Source: UBA1794 sp050946375 (lineage in GTDB: Bacteria > Bacteroidota > Bacteroidia > Bacteroidales > Bacteroidaceae). From it: a DNA stretch of 64,000 nt. Position 1 is the stretch's first letter. Each line of letters starts with the position of its first letter. The DNA lies in NCBI GenBank assembly GCA_050946375.1, contig JBMNUT010000001.1:1-64000 (forward strand), given 5' to 3'. A program made the translations under genes and the position numbers. Below, in pieces: positions 51,615-59,445 of this stretch. A model generated the notes under the pieces. The model had not been told where the DNA came from and searched no databases. It saw only the letters and a list, made by a program, of their open reading frames with translations.

Positions 51615-52426
51615 TTCTCTTGCTTCAGATATTGGTCCAACCCGTGTTCGCACCAAGTGAGATGCTCGCGTTTCACGCGCTCCAGCTCGTCCAGATGCCG
51701 CTGTTCGTTGCTCCGTTCCGACTCGCGGTGCCACAGATGATAGACTGCGCCACCCATCTTGAGCGCCTTTTTGCCCACGCCGGCAAAGTGAAGCCGATAG
51801 GCCAGCTCGCCATCCTCATGCCCCCACTGCAGGAGGTCTTCGTTGTATCCGTTCACGCGCACCAGGTCGTCGCGCCAGAAGGCCATGTTGCAACCGCGCA
51901 GATGGTCTATCTTGCGGGCATAGCGCGTAGCCATATAGCGGCGGAGCAGGCGGCTGCGGAAAGAATTGAGCAGGAACGAAGGGGGAAGTTCGAAAAGGCT
52001 TACGCGGAAACGGCCACGCTCCAGTATGCGGCGCGTCACGTCTTCAGACAACTTCACACGGCTCCCGCAGACGAAATAGCCGCGTTCGGCCAGCTCCAGA
52101 TGGTCGGCCACGAAATGCAAGTCGGGCACCACGTCGCCGTCCAACTGCAGGATATATTCCGACTTTATCACCGCAATCGCCTGATTCAGGATGAGCGTCT
52201 TGCGGAAACCTTTGTCTTCGTGCCATACGTGCCGCAAGGAAACCGGCGACTCGCGCTTCATTTCTTCTATCAACCGGCGTGTCGGCTCGCCCGAGCCATC
52301 GTCGGCAATAACAATTTCGTCGGGCAACTTCGTCTGACGGAACACCGCCGAAAGGCACAGGCGCAGCGCTTCGGGCCAGTTATAAGTGGATATCAGGACA
52401 GCTACTGTGGCAGGTTTCTTCATCAT
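51611..52426 (-). CDS. GT2-family glycosyltransferase, galactosyltransferase-like C-terminus
   Basis: 271 aa from the ATG at 52426 (52423 also possible). The -7 box at 52447-52454 excludes the longer frame starting at 52480. VAVLISTYNWPEALRLCL, IVIADDGSGEPT and the DGD block LQLDGDVVP, then a C-terminal WGHEDGELAYRL typical of galactosyltransferase-like GT2 enzymes. It is translationally coupled to the GT32-like gene and probably adds a sugar to the same glycan. Confidence 0.9.
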   Translation of the reverse strand: MMKKPATVAVLISTYNWPEALRLCLSAVFRQTKLPDEIVIADDGSGEPTRRLIEEMKRESPVSLRHVWHEDKGFRKTLILNQAIAVIKSEYILQLDGDVVPDLHFVADHLELAERGYFVCGSRVKLSEDVTRRILERGRFRVSLFELPPSFLLNSFRSRLLRRYMATRYARKIDHLRGCNMAFWRDDLVRVNGYNEDLLQWGHEDGELAYRLHFAGVGKKALKMGGAVYHLWHRESERSNEQRHLDELERVKREHLTWCEHGLDQYLKQEK

Positions 52427-52446
52427 ACTCAAAGGGGTTTTGCGGA

Positions 52447-52454
52447 CAAAGATA
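52447..52454 (-). promoter_or_regulatory. -7 box of the GT2-GT32 unit
   Basis: Minus-strand TATCTTTG, 21 bp before the start at 52426. It immediately borders the repeat cluster to its right. Confidence 0.6.
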
Positions 52455-52459
52455 TAAGC

Positions 52460-52535
52460 CTTTGGCCAAAAGTGCCGCACCTTTTAGCGAAAAGATGCAA
52501 GGCTTTTGTCCAAAAGCGGCAAGGCTTTCGGCCAT
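52460..52535 (+). repeat. Dispersed short repeat cluster, three units
   Basis: Units GTGCCGCACCTTTTAGCG (52472), GCAAGGC at 52497 and GCAAGGC at 52519, the last two 22 bp apart. It fills the gap between the glycosyltransferase promoter and the menA stop codon. Confidence 0.8.
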
Positions 52536-52539
52536 TTGC

Positions 52540-53451
52540 TCAGAGGGCGCTCAGCAGAAAGCCTGCCGAAAGCAGCAGGGCGAAGAAGAAGATGTTGCGT
52601 CCCGTCTGCCCCAAAACGGCATTAAGTGCACGCCCCCGGCGGATGCGCACCATCTGCCTCCAGGAACGGATGTGCAGCACCAGATAAATTTGAGGCAGCA
52701 CGGCAGCCCAAAGGTAGCCGCTCACGGCAAAGACCAGGCAGAACCAGCAGGCCGAAAGTCCCAGCACAAGATAGAAATAGAGGCCGAAGCGCTCGCCGAA
52801 ACGCACGATGAGCGTCCGCTTTCCATGGGCACGGTCCTGCGCACAGTCGCGGTAGTTATTCAAAACCAGCAGCGTGTCTACCACCACTCCGCAGAGCACC
52901 GAAGCCAGCAGCGCATCGCCGCTTACGTGCCCGGCCTGCACCCAATAAGTTGCGCACACGGGCACTACGCCGAAAAATACGACCACCATCGCGTCGCCCC
53001 AGCCATTATACGAAAGCGGGTAAGGGCCGGTCGTGTAAAAGTATGCCCCCACGACGCACGCAGCCCCTACGGCAAGCAGAGGCCAGCCCGAGTAAGCAAG
53101 CGCAACGAAGCCCGCCACACAGGCCAAAGCCACGGTCAGGACGATGCCAATCTGCATGGCGCGGGGCGAAATCCAGCCCTCGGCACAGGCACGCTTCGGG
53201 CCCAATCGGCCCGAGTCGTCGCTACCTTTGAGGTAATCGTAGAGGTCATTGATGAAATTCGAGGCTATTTGCATCAGCAAGGCGAAGAGCAGGCAGGCAA
53301 TGGCCGGAGCGGGAGTGAGCGAAAGGCCGCGGTCGGCAGCCGCCAAGGCCAGGCCGATGAGCACCGGAGCGGCAGAGGCAGGAAGCGTCTTCGGCCGCGC
53401 AGCCAGCAGCCAGGCACGCAGGGAATGGGGAGTTACGTTTGATTCGTTCAT
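52540..53451 (-). CDS. menA: 1,4-dihydroxy-2-naphthoate polyprenyltransferase
   Basis: 303 aa. UbiA-type prenyltransferase that attaches the isoprenoid chain in menaquinone synthesis. It has about eight TM helices. The first Asp motif is ASNFINDLYDYLKGSDD with GPKRACAEGWISP, and the second region is LLVLNNYRDCAQDRAHGKRTL; both are diagnostic for MenA. N-terminal AWLLAARPKTLPASAAPVLIG is typical. Divergent from the metallophosphoesterase-CotH gene, with its own promoter. Confidence 0.95.
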   Translation of the reverse strand: MNESNVTPHSLRAWLLAARPKTLPASAAPVLIGLALAAADRGLSLTPAPAIACLLFALLMQIASNFINDLYDYLKGSDDSGRLGPKRACAEGWISPRAMQIGIVLTVALACVAGFVALAYSGWPLLAVGAACVVGAYFYTTGPYPLSYNGWGDAMVVVFFGVVPVCATYWVQAGHVSGDALLASVLCGVVVDTLLVLNNYRDCAQDRAHGKRTLIVRFGERFGLYFYLVLGLSACWFCLVFAVSGYLWAAVLPQIYLVLHIRSWRQMVRIRRGRALNAVLGQTGRNIFFFALLLSAGFLLSAL

Positions 53452-53476
53452 AAAAAGAGTCGACTGTTTTGCGACG

Positions 53477-53510
53477 CAAATGTACGCTTTTTCCTACTTT
53501 TGTAGGCATA
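53477..53510. promoter_or_regulatory. Divergent promoters of menA and the metallophosphoesterase-CotH gene
   Basis: Leftward TACATTTG (53477-53484 on the minus strand) and rightward TACTTTTG (53495-53502). The rightward -7 lies in a small palindrome, CCTAC-TTTT-GTAGG, distantly like the 20-bp operator motif. Confidence 0.55.
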
Positions 53511-53526
53511 TATACGCCATTTTGCC

Positions 53527-55584
53527 ATGCTTCGCAAATACCTGATTGCCCTCTTGCTGCTGCCACTGGCGACACTCTGGGCCCAACCCTCCAGCATTGA
53601 GAAAAAAAGTATCCGCCTGCCCTTCTCCCACCGGGGCGTGGCGCGGGCCGTAGCCTATACCGTCACGCATCCCGACGTACCGCCGGCTTTCGACGGCTTC
53701 CGCCTGGCTTTCGTTTCCGACATACACTATGTCAGCAAATTCAAGCAGAAACACATCGCTTCCCTGTGCCGCATGCTGCGCTACCTGCAGCCCGATGCGC
53801 TGTTGCTGGGAGGGGATTACCAGGAAGGTTGCCAGTATGTGGAAGAATTGGCCGACTCATTGGCGGCCGTCGCTCCGCCCCACGGCATTGCCGCCGTACT
53901 GGGAAACAACGACTACGAGCGCTGTACCGACCTAATCCGCAGCGCCTTCCGCAGCCGTGGCATCTGCCTGCTCGAAGATTCCTGCTTCATCATTGCCCGG
54001 AGCGGCGACTCGCTGCGCATCGTGGGCATCCGCGATCCTTTCCATCGCCCGCGGCCCGACCGCTCGCCCGTGCAGGAATGTGACTCGTCCGACTTCGTTA
54101 TTCTGCTGACCCACACGCCCGACTACGCACAAGATACGGACAACAGCCGGGCCGACCTTGCCCTGGCAGGACATACCCACGGCGGGCAGGTGGCTTTCTT
54201 CGGCTACGCGCCCCAGACGGGCTCGCACTACGGCCAGCGATTCGTGCGCGGGCTCAACTATACCGACGGCGGACTGCCCGTCATCACGACCAACGGCATC
54301 GGCACTTCGCGGCGCAATATACGCCTGGGCGCACGCTCGGAGGTGCTCATCATCGAGCTGCACAGCACGCACCCGCTTGCCGTTTCCGACACGGGTGCTG
54401 CCGCCACCGCCTCCACCGGGCTGCCTCTCGTCGAAATCACCACGCCCGGCGGCACGCCGGTTGCCTCGCGCGAGGAATGGCAGGAGCAGGCACGGCTGCG
54501 CATCACCCTGCCCGACGGGACAACGGCCTACGACTCTCCGCAAACGGCGATAAGACTGCGCGGGCACTCCACGGCCTCGAAACCCAAGAAGCCTTATGCC
54601 CTCAAGCTGGAATCGAAGGCCTCCCTGCTGGGAATGGCTCCCCACAAGCGCTGGGTGCTGCTGGCCAATTTCATGGACCACAGCCTGATGCGCAACAATC
54701 TGGCCTTCGCCATAGCAAGGGAAGCCAAGGGACTGGCATGGACACCGCAGGGAAAATGGGTAGACCTATCGGTCAACGGACAAAAGCAGGGCTGCTACTG
54801 GCTGGGAGACCAGGTGCGGGTGGAAAAAGGGCGCGTAGACATCGACGAGAAGGAAGGCTATCTGCTGGAAATCGACAGCTATTTCGACGAACCCTGCCGC
54901 TTCCGCACGGCCTGCAAGCAGCTCCCCGTAAACATCAAGGCTCCCGACGAACCGTCGGCCGAGGCACTTTCGTACATCGAACAATGGCTGAACGACATAG
55001 AACGCATACTCTACATCGAAAAGCGGGACAATCTGGACACACTGTACCGGCACTATATCGACATCAACAGCTTCGCCGACTGGTGGCTGGTGCACGAACT
55101 GACGCAAAACGCCGAGCCCAACGGGCCGCGGAGCTGCTACTTCTACAAAGACAAGGACAGCCTCCTGAAAGCCGGGCCCGTATGGGATTTCGACCTGGCT
55201 TTCATCGACGTAGGACTGGACCGGGGCGGCGACCTGCGCCCCGCACGCCTGAAGCGGGCAGACGCGGTACTGCTCACCGGCGACAGCCTGTACAACCGCC
55301 GGGCGCTGTGGTACGACCGGCTCCTGAGCGACCCGCACTTCCGCTCTTGCGTCAAGCAACGCTGGAACGAGATGAAACCCCGCCTGCATGAACTGGCAGG
55401 GGAAATAGACCGCTGGCAGGCAGAAATCGCCCAATCGGCCGCAACCGACGAACAACTGTGGCAAGGGAAAGACCCGGCACGCTTCGACAATACTCCGAAT
55501 TTCCAAGCCTCCGTGACGCGACTGAAGCAAGTCTACCTGTACCGGCTCGACAGACTGGACCAAATCGTGAATGACTTCGACTGA
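53527..55584 (+). CDS. Metallophosphoesterase-CotH kinase fusion protein, exported
   Basis: 685 aa with a signal peptide (LIALLLLPLATLWAQ). Residues ~55-280 are a calcineurin-like phosphoesterase of the YkuE type: SDIH (64-67), GGD (95-97), GNND (126-129), THTPD (195-199) and GHTHGG (215-220). The metal ligands are in place, except Asn for His in GNHD. Residues ~305-680 are a CotH domain: RGHSTASKPKKPYALKL (345-361), FMDHSLMRNNLAF, NAEPNGPRSCYFYKD and PVWDFDLAF (550-558), with the DFD metal site. CotH proteins are atypical protein kinases of the secretory route. I know the two domains as separate genes; the fusion is unusual. It is single-gene, divergent from menA, in the envelope. Confidence 0.9.
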   Translation: MLRKYLIALLLLPLATLWAQPSSIEKKSIRLPFSHRGVARAVAYTVTHPDVPPAFDGFRLAFVSDIHYVSKFKQKHIASLCRMLRYLQPDALLLGGDYQEGCQYVEELADSLAAVAPPHGIAAVLGNNDYERCTDLIRSAFRSRGICLLEDSCFIIARSGDSLRIVGIRDPFHRPRPDRSPVQECDSSDFVILLTHTPDYAQDTDNSRADLALAGHTHGGQVAFFGYAPQTGSHYGQRFVRGLNYTDGGLPVITTNGIGTSRRNIRLGARSEVLIIELHSTHPLAVSDTGAAATASTGLPLVEITTPGGTPVASREEWQEQARLRITLPDGTTAYDSPQTAIRLRGHSTASKPKKPYALKLESKASLLGMAPHKRWVLLANFMDHSLMRNNLAFAIAREAKGLAWTPQGKWVDLSVNGQKQGCYWLGDQVRVEKGRVDIDEKEGYLLEIDSYFDEPCRFRTACKQLPVNIKAPDEPSAEALSYIEQWLNDIERILYIEKRDNLDTLYRHYIDINSFADWWLVHELTQNAEPNGPRSCYFYKDKDSLLKAGPVWDFDLAFIDVGLDRGGDLRPARLKRADAVLLTGDSLYNRRALWYDRLLSDPHFRSCVKQRWNEMKPRLHELAGEIDRWQAEIAQSAATDEQLWQGKDPARFDNTPNFQASVTRLKQVYLYRLDRLDQIVNDFD

Positions 55585-55587
55585 ACG

Positions 55588-55675
55588 GATGCAAGACTTT
55601 TTCCAAACGGATGCAAGGCTTTTCCGAAAAACACGCAAGACTTTTCCCCGACAGCCGCAAGGCTCTTCCCCGAAC
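55588..55675 (+). repeat. Dispersed short repeat cluster, four forward units
   Basis: Units begin at 55591 (GCAAGAC), 55613 (GCAAGGC), 55635 (GCAAGAC) and 55657 (GCAAGGC). All four starts are exactly 22 bp apart. This is the longest and most regular copy in the window, and it starts 4 bp after the CotH fusion stop codon. Confidence 0.9.
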
Positions 55676-55680
55676 AATAA

Positions 55681-55724
55681 AAGACATGCCCCGCAAAGTT
55701 TCGGTTCTTTGCGGGGCATGCCTT
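55681..55724. terminator. Bidirectional terminator
   Basis: CATGCCCCGCAAAG (55685-55698) pairs with CTTTGCGGGGCATG (55707-55720), between convergent genes. Confidence 0.8.
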
Positions 55725-55739
55725 ATAAGACTGGGCCAA

Positions 55740-56189
55740 TTACCACTCTACTTTTTCCGAAAGAATGCAGCCGTCGTTGGCATCATCGGCAGTGAACGTT
55801 CCGCCGCGATACTGCACACAAAGCATGATGAGCGGCTCTGTCCCGTTGTTGCGCACGGAGCGTTTGCCCGCAGGCGCTACGCGCACTACGCTACCTTCCT
55901 GCACGGGAAATACTTTGCCATCGACCTGAAACTCACCCGCGCCGGCGAGGAAGAAGTAAAGTTCTTCGTGATTCTTATGCGTGTGCAAGAAGCCGGTCTC
56001 CGTACCGGGTTGGAAAAGCTGGAAAGAGAACTCGCCTCCCGTAGCCTGGAGGGCAGTTCCCCCAAAGACCTTACCGGGAATCGTAACATTGGGGCCAAGA
56101 TTCAGGGTATAATCGCCCAACTCGTTCAACTTACCGACGTTGATTGCGCTGAAATTCGCTGCGCTTGCAATCTGTTCAATCTGTTTCAT
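55740..56189 (-). CDS. Cupin-domain protein
   Basis: 149 aa, a single cupin barrel. Motif 1 is FLHTHKNHEELYFFLAGAG (His, His, Glu metal ligands) and motif 2 VRVAPAGKRSVRNNG, lacking the usual second His. Small cupins of this type are often isomerases or metal-binding enzymes of unknown substrate. Own promoter about 100 bp upstream. Confidence 0.88.
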   Translation of the reverse strand: MKQIEQIASAANFSAINVGKLNELGDYTLNLGPNVTIPGKVFGGTALQATGGEFSFQLFQPGTETGFLHTHKNHEELYFFLAGAGEFQVDGKVFPVQEGSVVRVAPAGKRSVRNNGTEPLIMLCVQYRGGTFTADDANDGCILSEKVEW

Positions 56190-56291
56190 TTTTCAAATAT
56201 GATTTAGTGTTATTGCGTGAAAGCATAAAATCCGTATCCACCGGACGGGAAGAAACCGGCAGAAAGCGTACCCGTTCCTTTCCCGACTACC

Positions 56292-56323
56292 CAAAGATAC
56301 GGCCAAATTCGCTTACCGACAAG
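56292..56323 (-). promoter_or_regulatory. Promoter of the cupin gene
   Basis: Minus-strand CTTG (56320-56323), 20 bp, TATCTTTG (56292-56299), the same pair as at ahcY and rpsO. Confidence 0.7.
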
Positions 56324-56435
56324 AAGTTACCAGGCTGTAAGTAAGTTACCCGGAACTCACTATTATTGAAAAAGAAGCAGATAGGAACAGAAAAAAATTG
56401 CTTAAAATTTTCCGGAAGTGGCAACGCAAAACGCA

Positions 56436-56476
56436 ATAGCCCGCAACGCACTTCGCTAAAAGTGGCTGCGGGCTAT
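56436..56476 (-). terminator. Hairpin after porN
   Basis: ATAGCCCGCA pairs with TGCGGGCTAT, with a mismatched loop side. It ends the por cluster transcript. Confidence 0.65.
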
Positions 56477-56510
56477 GCTGTTCGACTATCAGAATAAGGA
56501 AAGAAAGCCC

Positions 56511-57848
56511 TTATCGGCGCTGCCGGCGCACGGAGGCTTTCGGTGCGCTCGTACCTCCCGACGAACGGGAAGAACTCTTCTTCTCACTGGCTTCCTGGCG
56601 GCGGCTCTGGCGCTTCGTAGACTTCTTCTTGTCTTTGTCGTCATCGTCTGAAGCAGCCAGCTGGGTGGAATCGGAATCGGCCCCGGCAGTCAGAGTCTGA
56701 TTACGCCACAAAGCGTCTTCAACGCCATCCAGTTGGGCTTCGATGAGCTTCTGCTCCTTGGCCAGCGCGCTGTCGGTCTCACAATATTGCGCAAGGGTTC
56801 GGCCGCTGGGATTGGTGGTTTTGTAAATATCGCCCTTGTAAAGCTGCATGGCGAAGAAGTCATCGAGCTCTACCGTGGCAGCGTTATTGTATTCGCTGGT
56901 GGGGATATGAACCAGATTCATATAGGGAGCCAGGTCACTCATCTTAATCCAGAACATAGGGTACTTCACGACATTCAAATCGAAGTCGCCCGTCCGGTGC
57001 AAAACGGGGCAGATTGCCTCAATATCGGTATGGAAACTGGAATTGTTCTGGTCATAATAGTGCACTTCCTTGATGAAGTAACTGAGCACTTCGTTGGAGG
57101 GAATATCGCTGTTCTCCACAACAAACACCGTATCGCCCGTCGCGGCAAGGCGCTTGCGGCGGTAATATACGTGATAGCGGTCGAGGATATCCTTGAAATC
57201 GGCCTTGTGTGCATCGTCGAACTGCTCGTTTCCGTCCAAAGTGTAGCTGTACGCCTGAATTTCGCGGTCGGAAAGCAACTTGAATATCAGGCAAAAGAGA
57301 TTCATGCGCCCTTCGGTCGGCGTGACGGGGTCGGCCAATCCTGCATTTTCGGGGCGGGTAAGGTCGAGCGTACGGTAGACTTCACGCTTCCAGGTGGGGT
57401 TGTCCGGTATGATGCGCTGGGCGTTGTATTGAGTCTGGGCGCGTACGGTCAGCTGAAGCCCGTCGGCTTCTTCGTTCTTATTGGCCGCAGCTTGCTTCTT
57501 CTGGCGTGCCTTCGGTCCGACAGCGGCAGCGTTCTCGTTTTGGCGTTGCGCAGCCTGTTGCTGAGTGCCAGCCTGTTGTGCAGCTTTCTTGGCACCGGTC
57601 AGGCTGAAAGCGCCGCGCGAAGTGGTGGTACGCTGCGTAGTGGTGGAGGTAGTGGTGGCAGGCTTTTTATTATCGCCATCGGTAGTTTTCTTCTGGCTGG
57701 CAGTCGTTTTCTTGTTAGAGGAGCGCGAGGTAGCCGTTTCGCGCTGGCGGCGCACGGAGTAACTACTCGAGCCGCTGTCTTGTGCGAAGAGGCTGCTTTC
57801 GTTCAATGCGCAGCAAAGAATGGCAAGGATACATAGGATTCTTTTCAT
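56511..57848 (-). CDS. porN: T9SS ring protein PorN/GldN
   Basis: 445 aa, longer than usual. Signal peptide (CILAILCCALNESSLFAQ). The GldN core lies at ~150-370 (YRTLDLTRPENAGLADP, LFCLIFKLLSDREIQAY, CPVLHRTGDFDLNVV). PorN binds PorK to form the outer-membrane-associated ring and contacts PorM. The extra length comes from Thr/Ser/Gln/Lys-rich low-complexity stretches on both sides (~20-140 and ~380-445); the N-terminal one opens SVRRQRE and the C-terminal one closes SVRRQRR. It is last in porP-K-L-M-N. Confidence 0.92.
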   Translation of the reverse strand: MKRILCILAILCCALNESSLFAQDSGSSSYSVRRQRETATSRSSNKKTTASQKKTTDGDNKKPATTTSTTTQRTTTSRGAFSLTGAKKAAQQAGTQQQAAQRQNENAAAVGPKARQKKQAAANKNEEADGLQLTVRAQTQYNAQRIIPDNPTWKREVYRTLDLTRPENAGLADPVTPTEGRMNLFCLIFKLLSDREIQAYSYTLDGNEQFDDAHKADFKDILDRYHVYYRRKRLAATGDTVFVVENSDIPSNEVLSYFIKEVHYYDQNNSSFHTDIEAICPVLHRTGDFDLNVVKYPMFWIKMSDLAPYMNLVHIPTSEYNNAATVELDDFFAMQLYKGDIYKTTNPSGRTLAQYCETDSALAKEQKLIEAQLDGVEDALWRNQTLTAGADSDSTQLAASDDDDKDKKKSTKRQSRRQEASEKKSSSRSSGGTSAPKASVRRQRR

Positions 57849-57870
57849 ATCTCGTGATGGCTTTTATCGG

Positions 57871-59430
57871 TTAGTTTACTATTACTTCGAGCGCGGTGGG
57901 CAAGGTACGCTCTATCCCGTCGGGACCAATGGCACGAACACGGGAGATGTAGAAACGTTTGCCCCGCGAAAGCGAGCGGAAGGTGCGCATCTGCTGGGCG
58001 GAGAACTTACTTCCATCGGATATTTCCGGCACGGCATTGCCCATATTGTCGTAGAAGGTAGTCTCAAAACTCAATACCTTAAACTCGACATTGAGCAGGC
58101 CGTCGTCGATAGCAGCTACTATGCCGTCGCAACCCAACAGCACTCCTTTCGGGAAACCCCGCCCGCCGCGGTAACGCTTGCGCACGCCATTGTCGTCATA
58201 CTCGATGAAGGGCTGCGGATCGGGCAGCTGGCGCACGCGGAAAGTGTACTCGCCCATCACCTGGGAGCGGCCCTCGATGAGGGCACTCACCGTGAACTTC
58301 GCTTCACCGATGCTGGAGGGAGTGCAAATATAGTCGGCACCGGAACGCGTGAGCGTACCGTTATCCACCGAAAGCTGTACCTGCTCGGAAGGAATACCGG
58401 GGACACTGACACTTACGGGGTTGGCATATCCGGCATAAAGGACATTCATCAAAGTGGCACTCACGGTAGCCGCCGGGTCGATTACGCGGTAGTCATGACT
58501 GAACTCCCGCCGGTAAACCTGTCCCGAGGCATTGGGAATTTCGAGAAATCCACTGAGGGTAAAGTCGCCCGTGCGGTCGCAAATCGTTTCATACAGGCCA
58601 TTTCGCGCATCGGGCAACGGGCGCCCGCCGATGTATATGGCAGGCCGCTGGGTCGTATCAATAGCCGCCATCACGATGCGGGCACTGAACTTTCCGCCCC
58701 GAACGATGGTCTGCGAAGAGGGAATGACGAACGCATCGAGCTGATTGACTCGGAAGTCGTTGACATCAATATTGGAGACAAGCGTATGAAGCACCTCGCC
58801 TTCGGCATGACGGATATCGTTTTGCAACTTGGTCAGCAAGGTCACCGCAGCGGCCACGGGCGTACTTTCGAAGAGATATTCCGCCCAGTTCTTGCCCACC
58901 GTGGTAGACTTGCGGGGCACTGCGGTGCTCATATTGCGCGCTATGATATCGCGTTGGGTGGAATCGGCCACGAACTGCAGAATCGTCTCCCTATATCGGT
59001 CGACCGCCTCCTGCAAGCGCTTTCCCTGCCCGGTACGGGGCGAAAGCATCACGAAAGAAGCGGCTTCCAAGTCTTCCTTATTCTCAATGTTGTGAACGTC
59101 GGCATCATCGCCGTCGGCCTCGCGGGCAATCATGACTTTCAGCTGCTCGACATAATTATAGAGCGAGTCAGACTGCGTGCGCACGAATTGTGCTTTTTCG
59201 AACCAAGTACGCACCTTTTCGGGATTGTCCTTGAGGTATTGGTCGAAACTGTTGTATATGTTTTTATTCTGTTCCTGGGTATTGCGCGTGGAACGGAGCA
59301 GGCTCTCTTCTACCAGTCCGAAGCCTTTCAGCACATCGGAAGATACATTCAGCGCCAGCATAGCCAGCAGCAGAATGTACATCAGGTTGATCATCTTCTG
59401 GCGAGGAGAATCCGGTCCTGTAGCTGCCAT
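57871..59430 (-). CDS. porM: T9SS motor/stalk protein PorM/GldM
   Basis: 519 aa. N-terminal cytoplasmic piece and one TM helix (MINLMYILLLAMLALNVSSDV), then long periplasmic domains: an N-terminal helical bundle to ~220, then beta domains (GKFSARIVMAAID, YAGYANPVSVSVPGIP) and the C-terminal part. With PorL it forms the proton-driven motor and stalk that reaches the PorK-PorN ring. Length and order in the cluster fit the family. Confidence 0.95.
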   Translation of the reverse strand: MAATGPDSPRQKMINLMYILLLAMLALNVSSDVLKGFGLVEESLLRSTRNTQEQNKNIYNSFDQYLKDNPEKVRTWFEKAQFVRTQSDSLYNYVEQLKVMIAREADGDDADVHNIENKEDLEAASFVMLSPRTGQGKRLQEAVDRYRETILQFVADSTQRDIIARNMSTAVPRKSTTVGKNWAEYLFESTPVAAAVTLLTKLQNDIRHAEGEVLHTLVSNIDVNDFRVNQLDAFVIPSSQTIVRGGKFSARIVMAAIDTTQRPAIYIGGRPLPDARNGLYETICDRTGDFTLSGFLEIPNASGQVYRREFSHDYRVIDPAATVSATLMNVLYAGYANPVSVSVPGIPSEQVQLSVDNGTLTRSGADYICTPSSIGEAKFTVSALIEGRSQVMGEYTFRVRQLPDPQPFIEYDDNGVRKRYRGGRGFPKGVLLGCDGIVAAIDDGLLNVEFKVLSFETTFYDNMGNAVPEISDGSKFSAQQMRTFRSLSRGKRFYISRVRAIGPDGIERTLPTALEVIVN

Positions 59431-59445
59431 ATCTTTTCCGCTTTA

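Larger units (their letters stand above)
56190..56510. other. 321-bp intergenic region between cupin and porN
   Basis: Carries the cupin promoter (56292-56323, minus strand) and a hairpin ending the por unit (56436-56476). No gene recognised. Confidence 0.6.

Noticed and set aside
55588..55675. CRISPR array
   Set aside because: Units are only 22 bp apart with no unique spacers of CRISPR length, there are no cas genes, and the same units occur singly and in pairs elsewhere.
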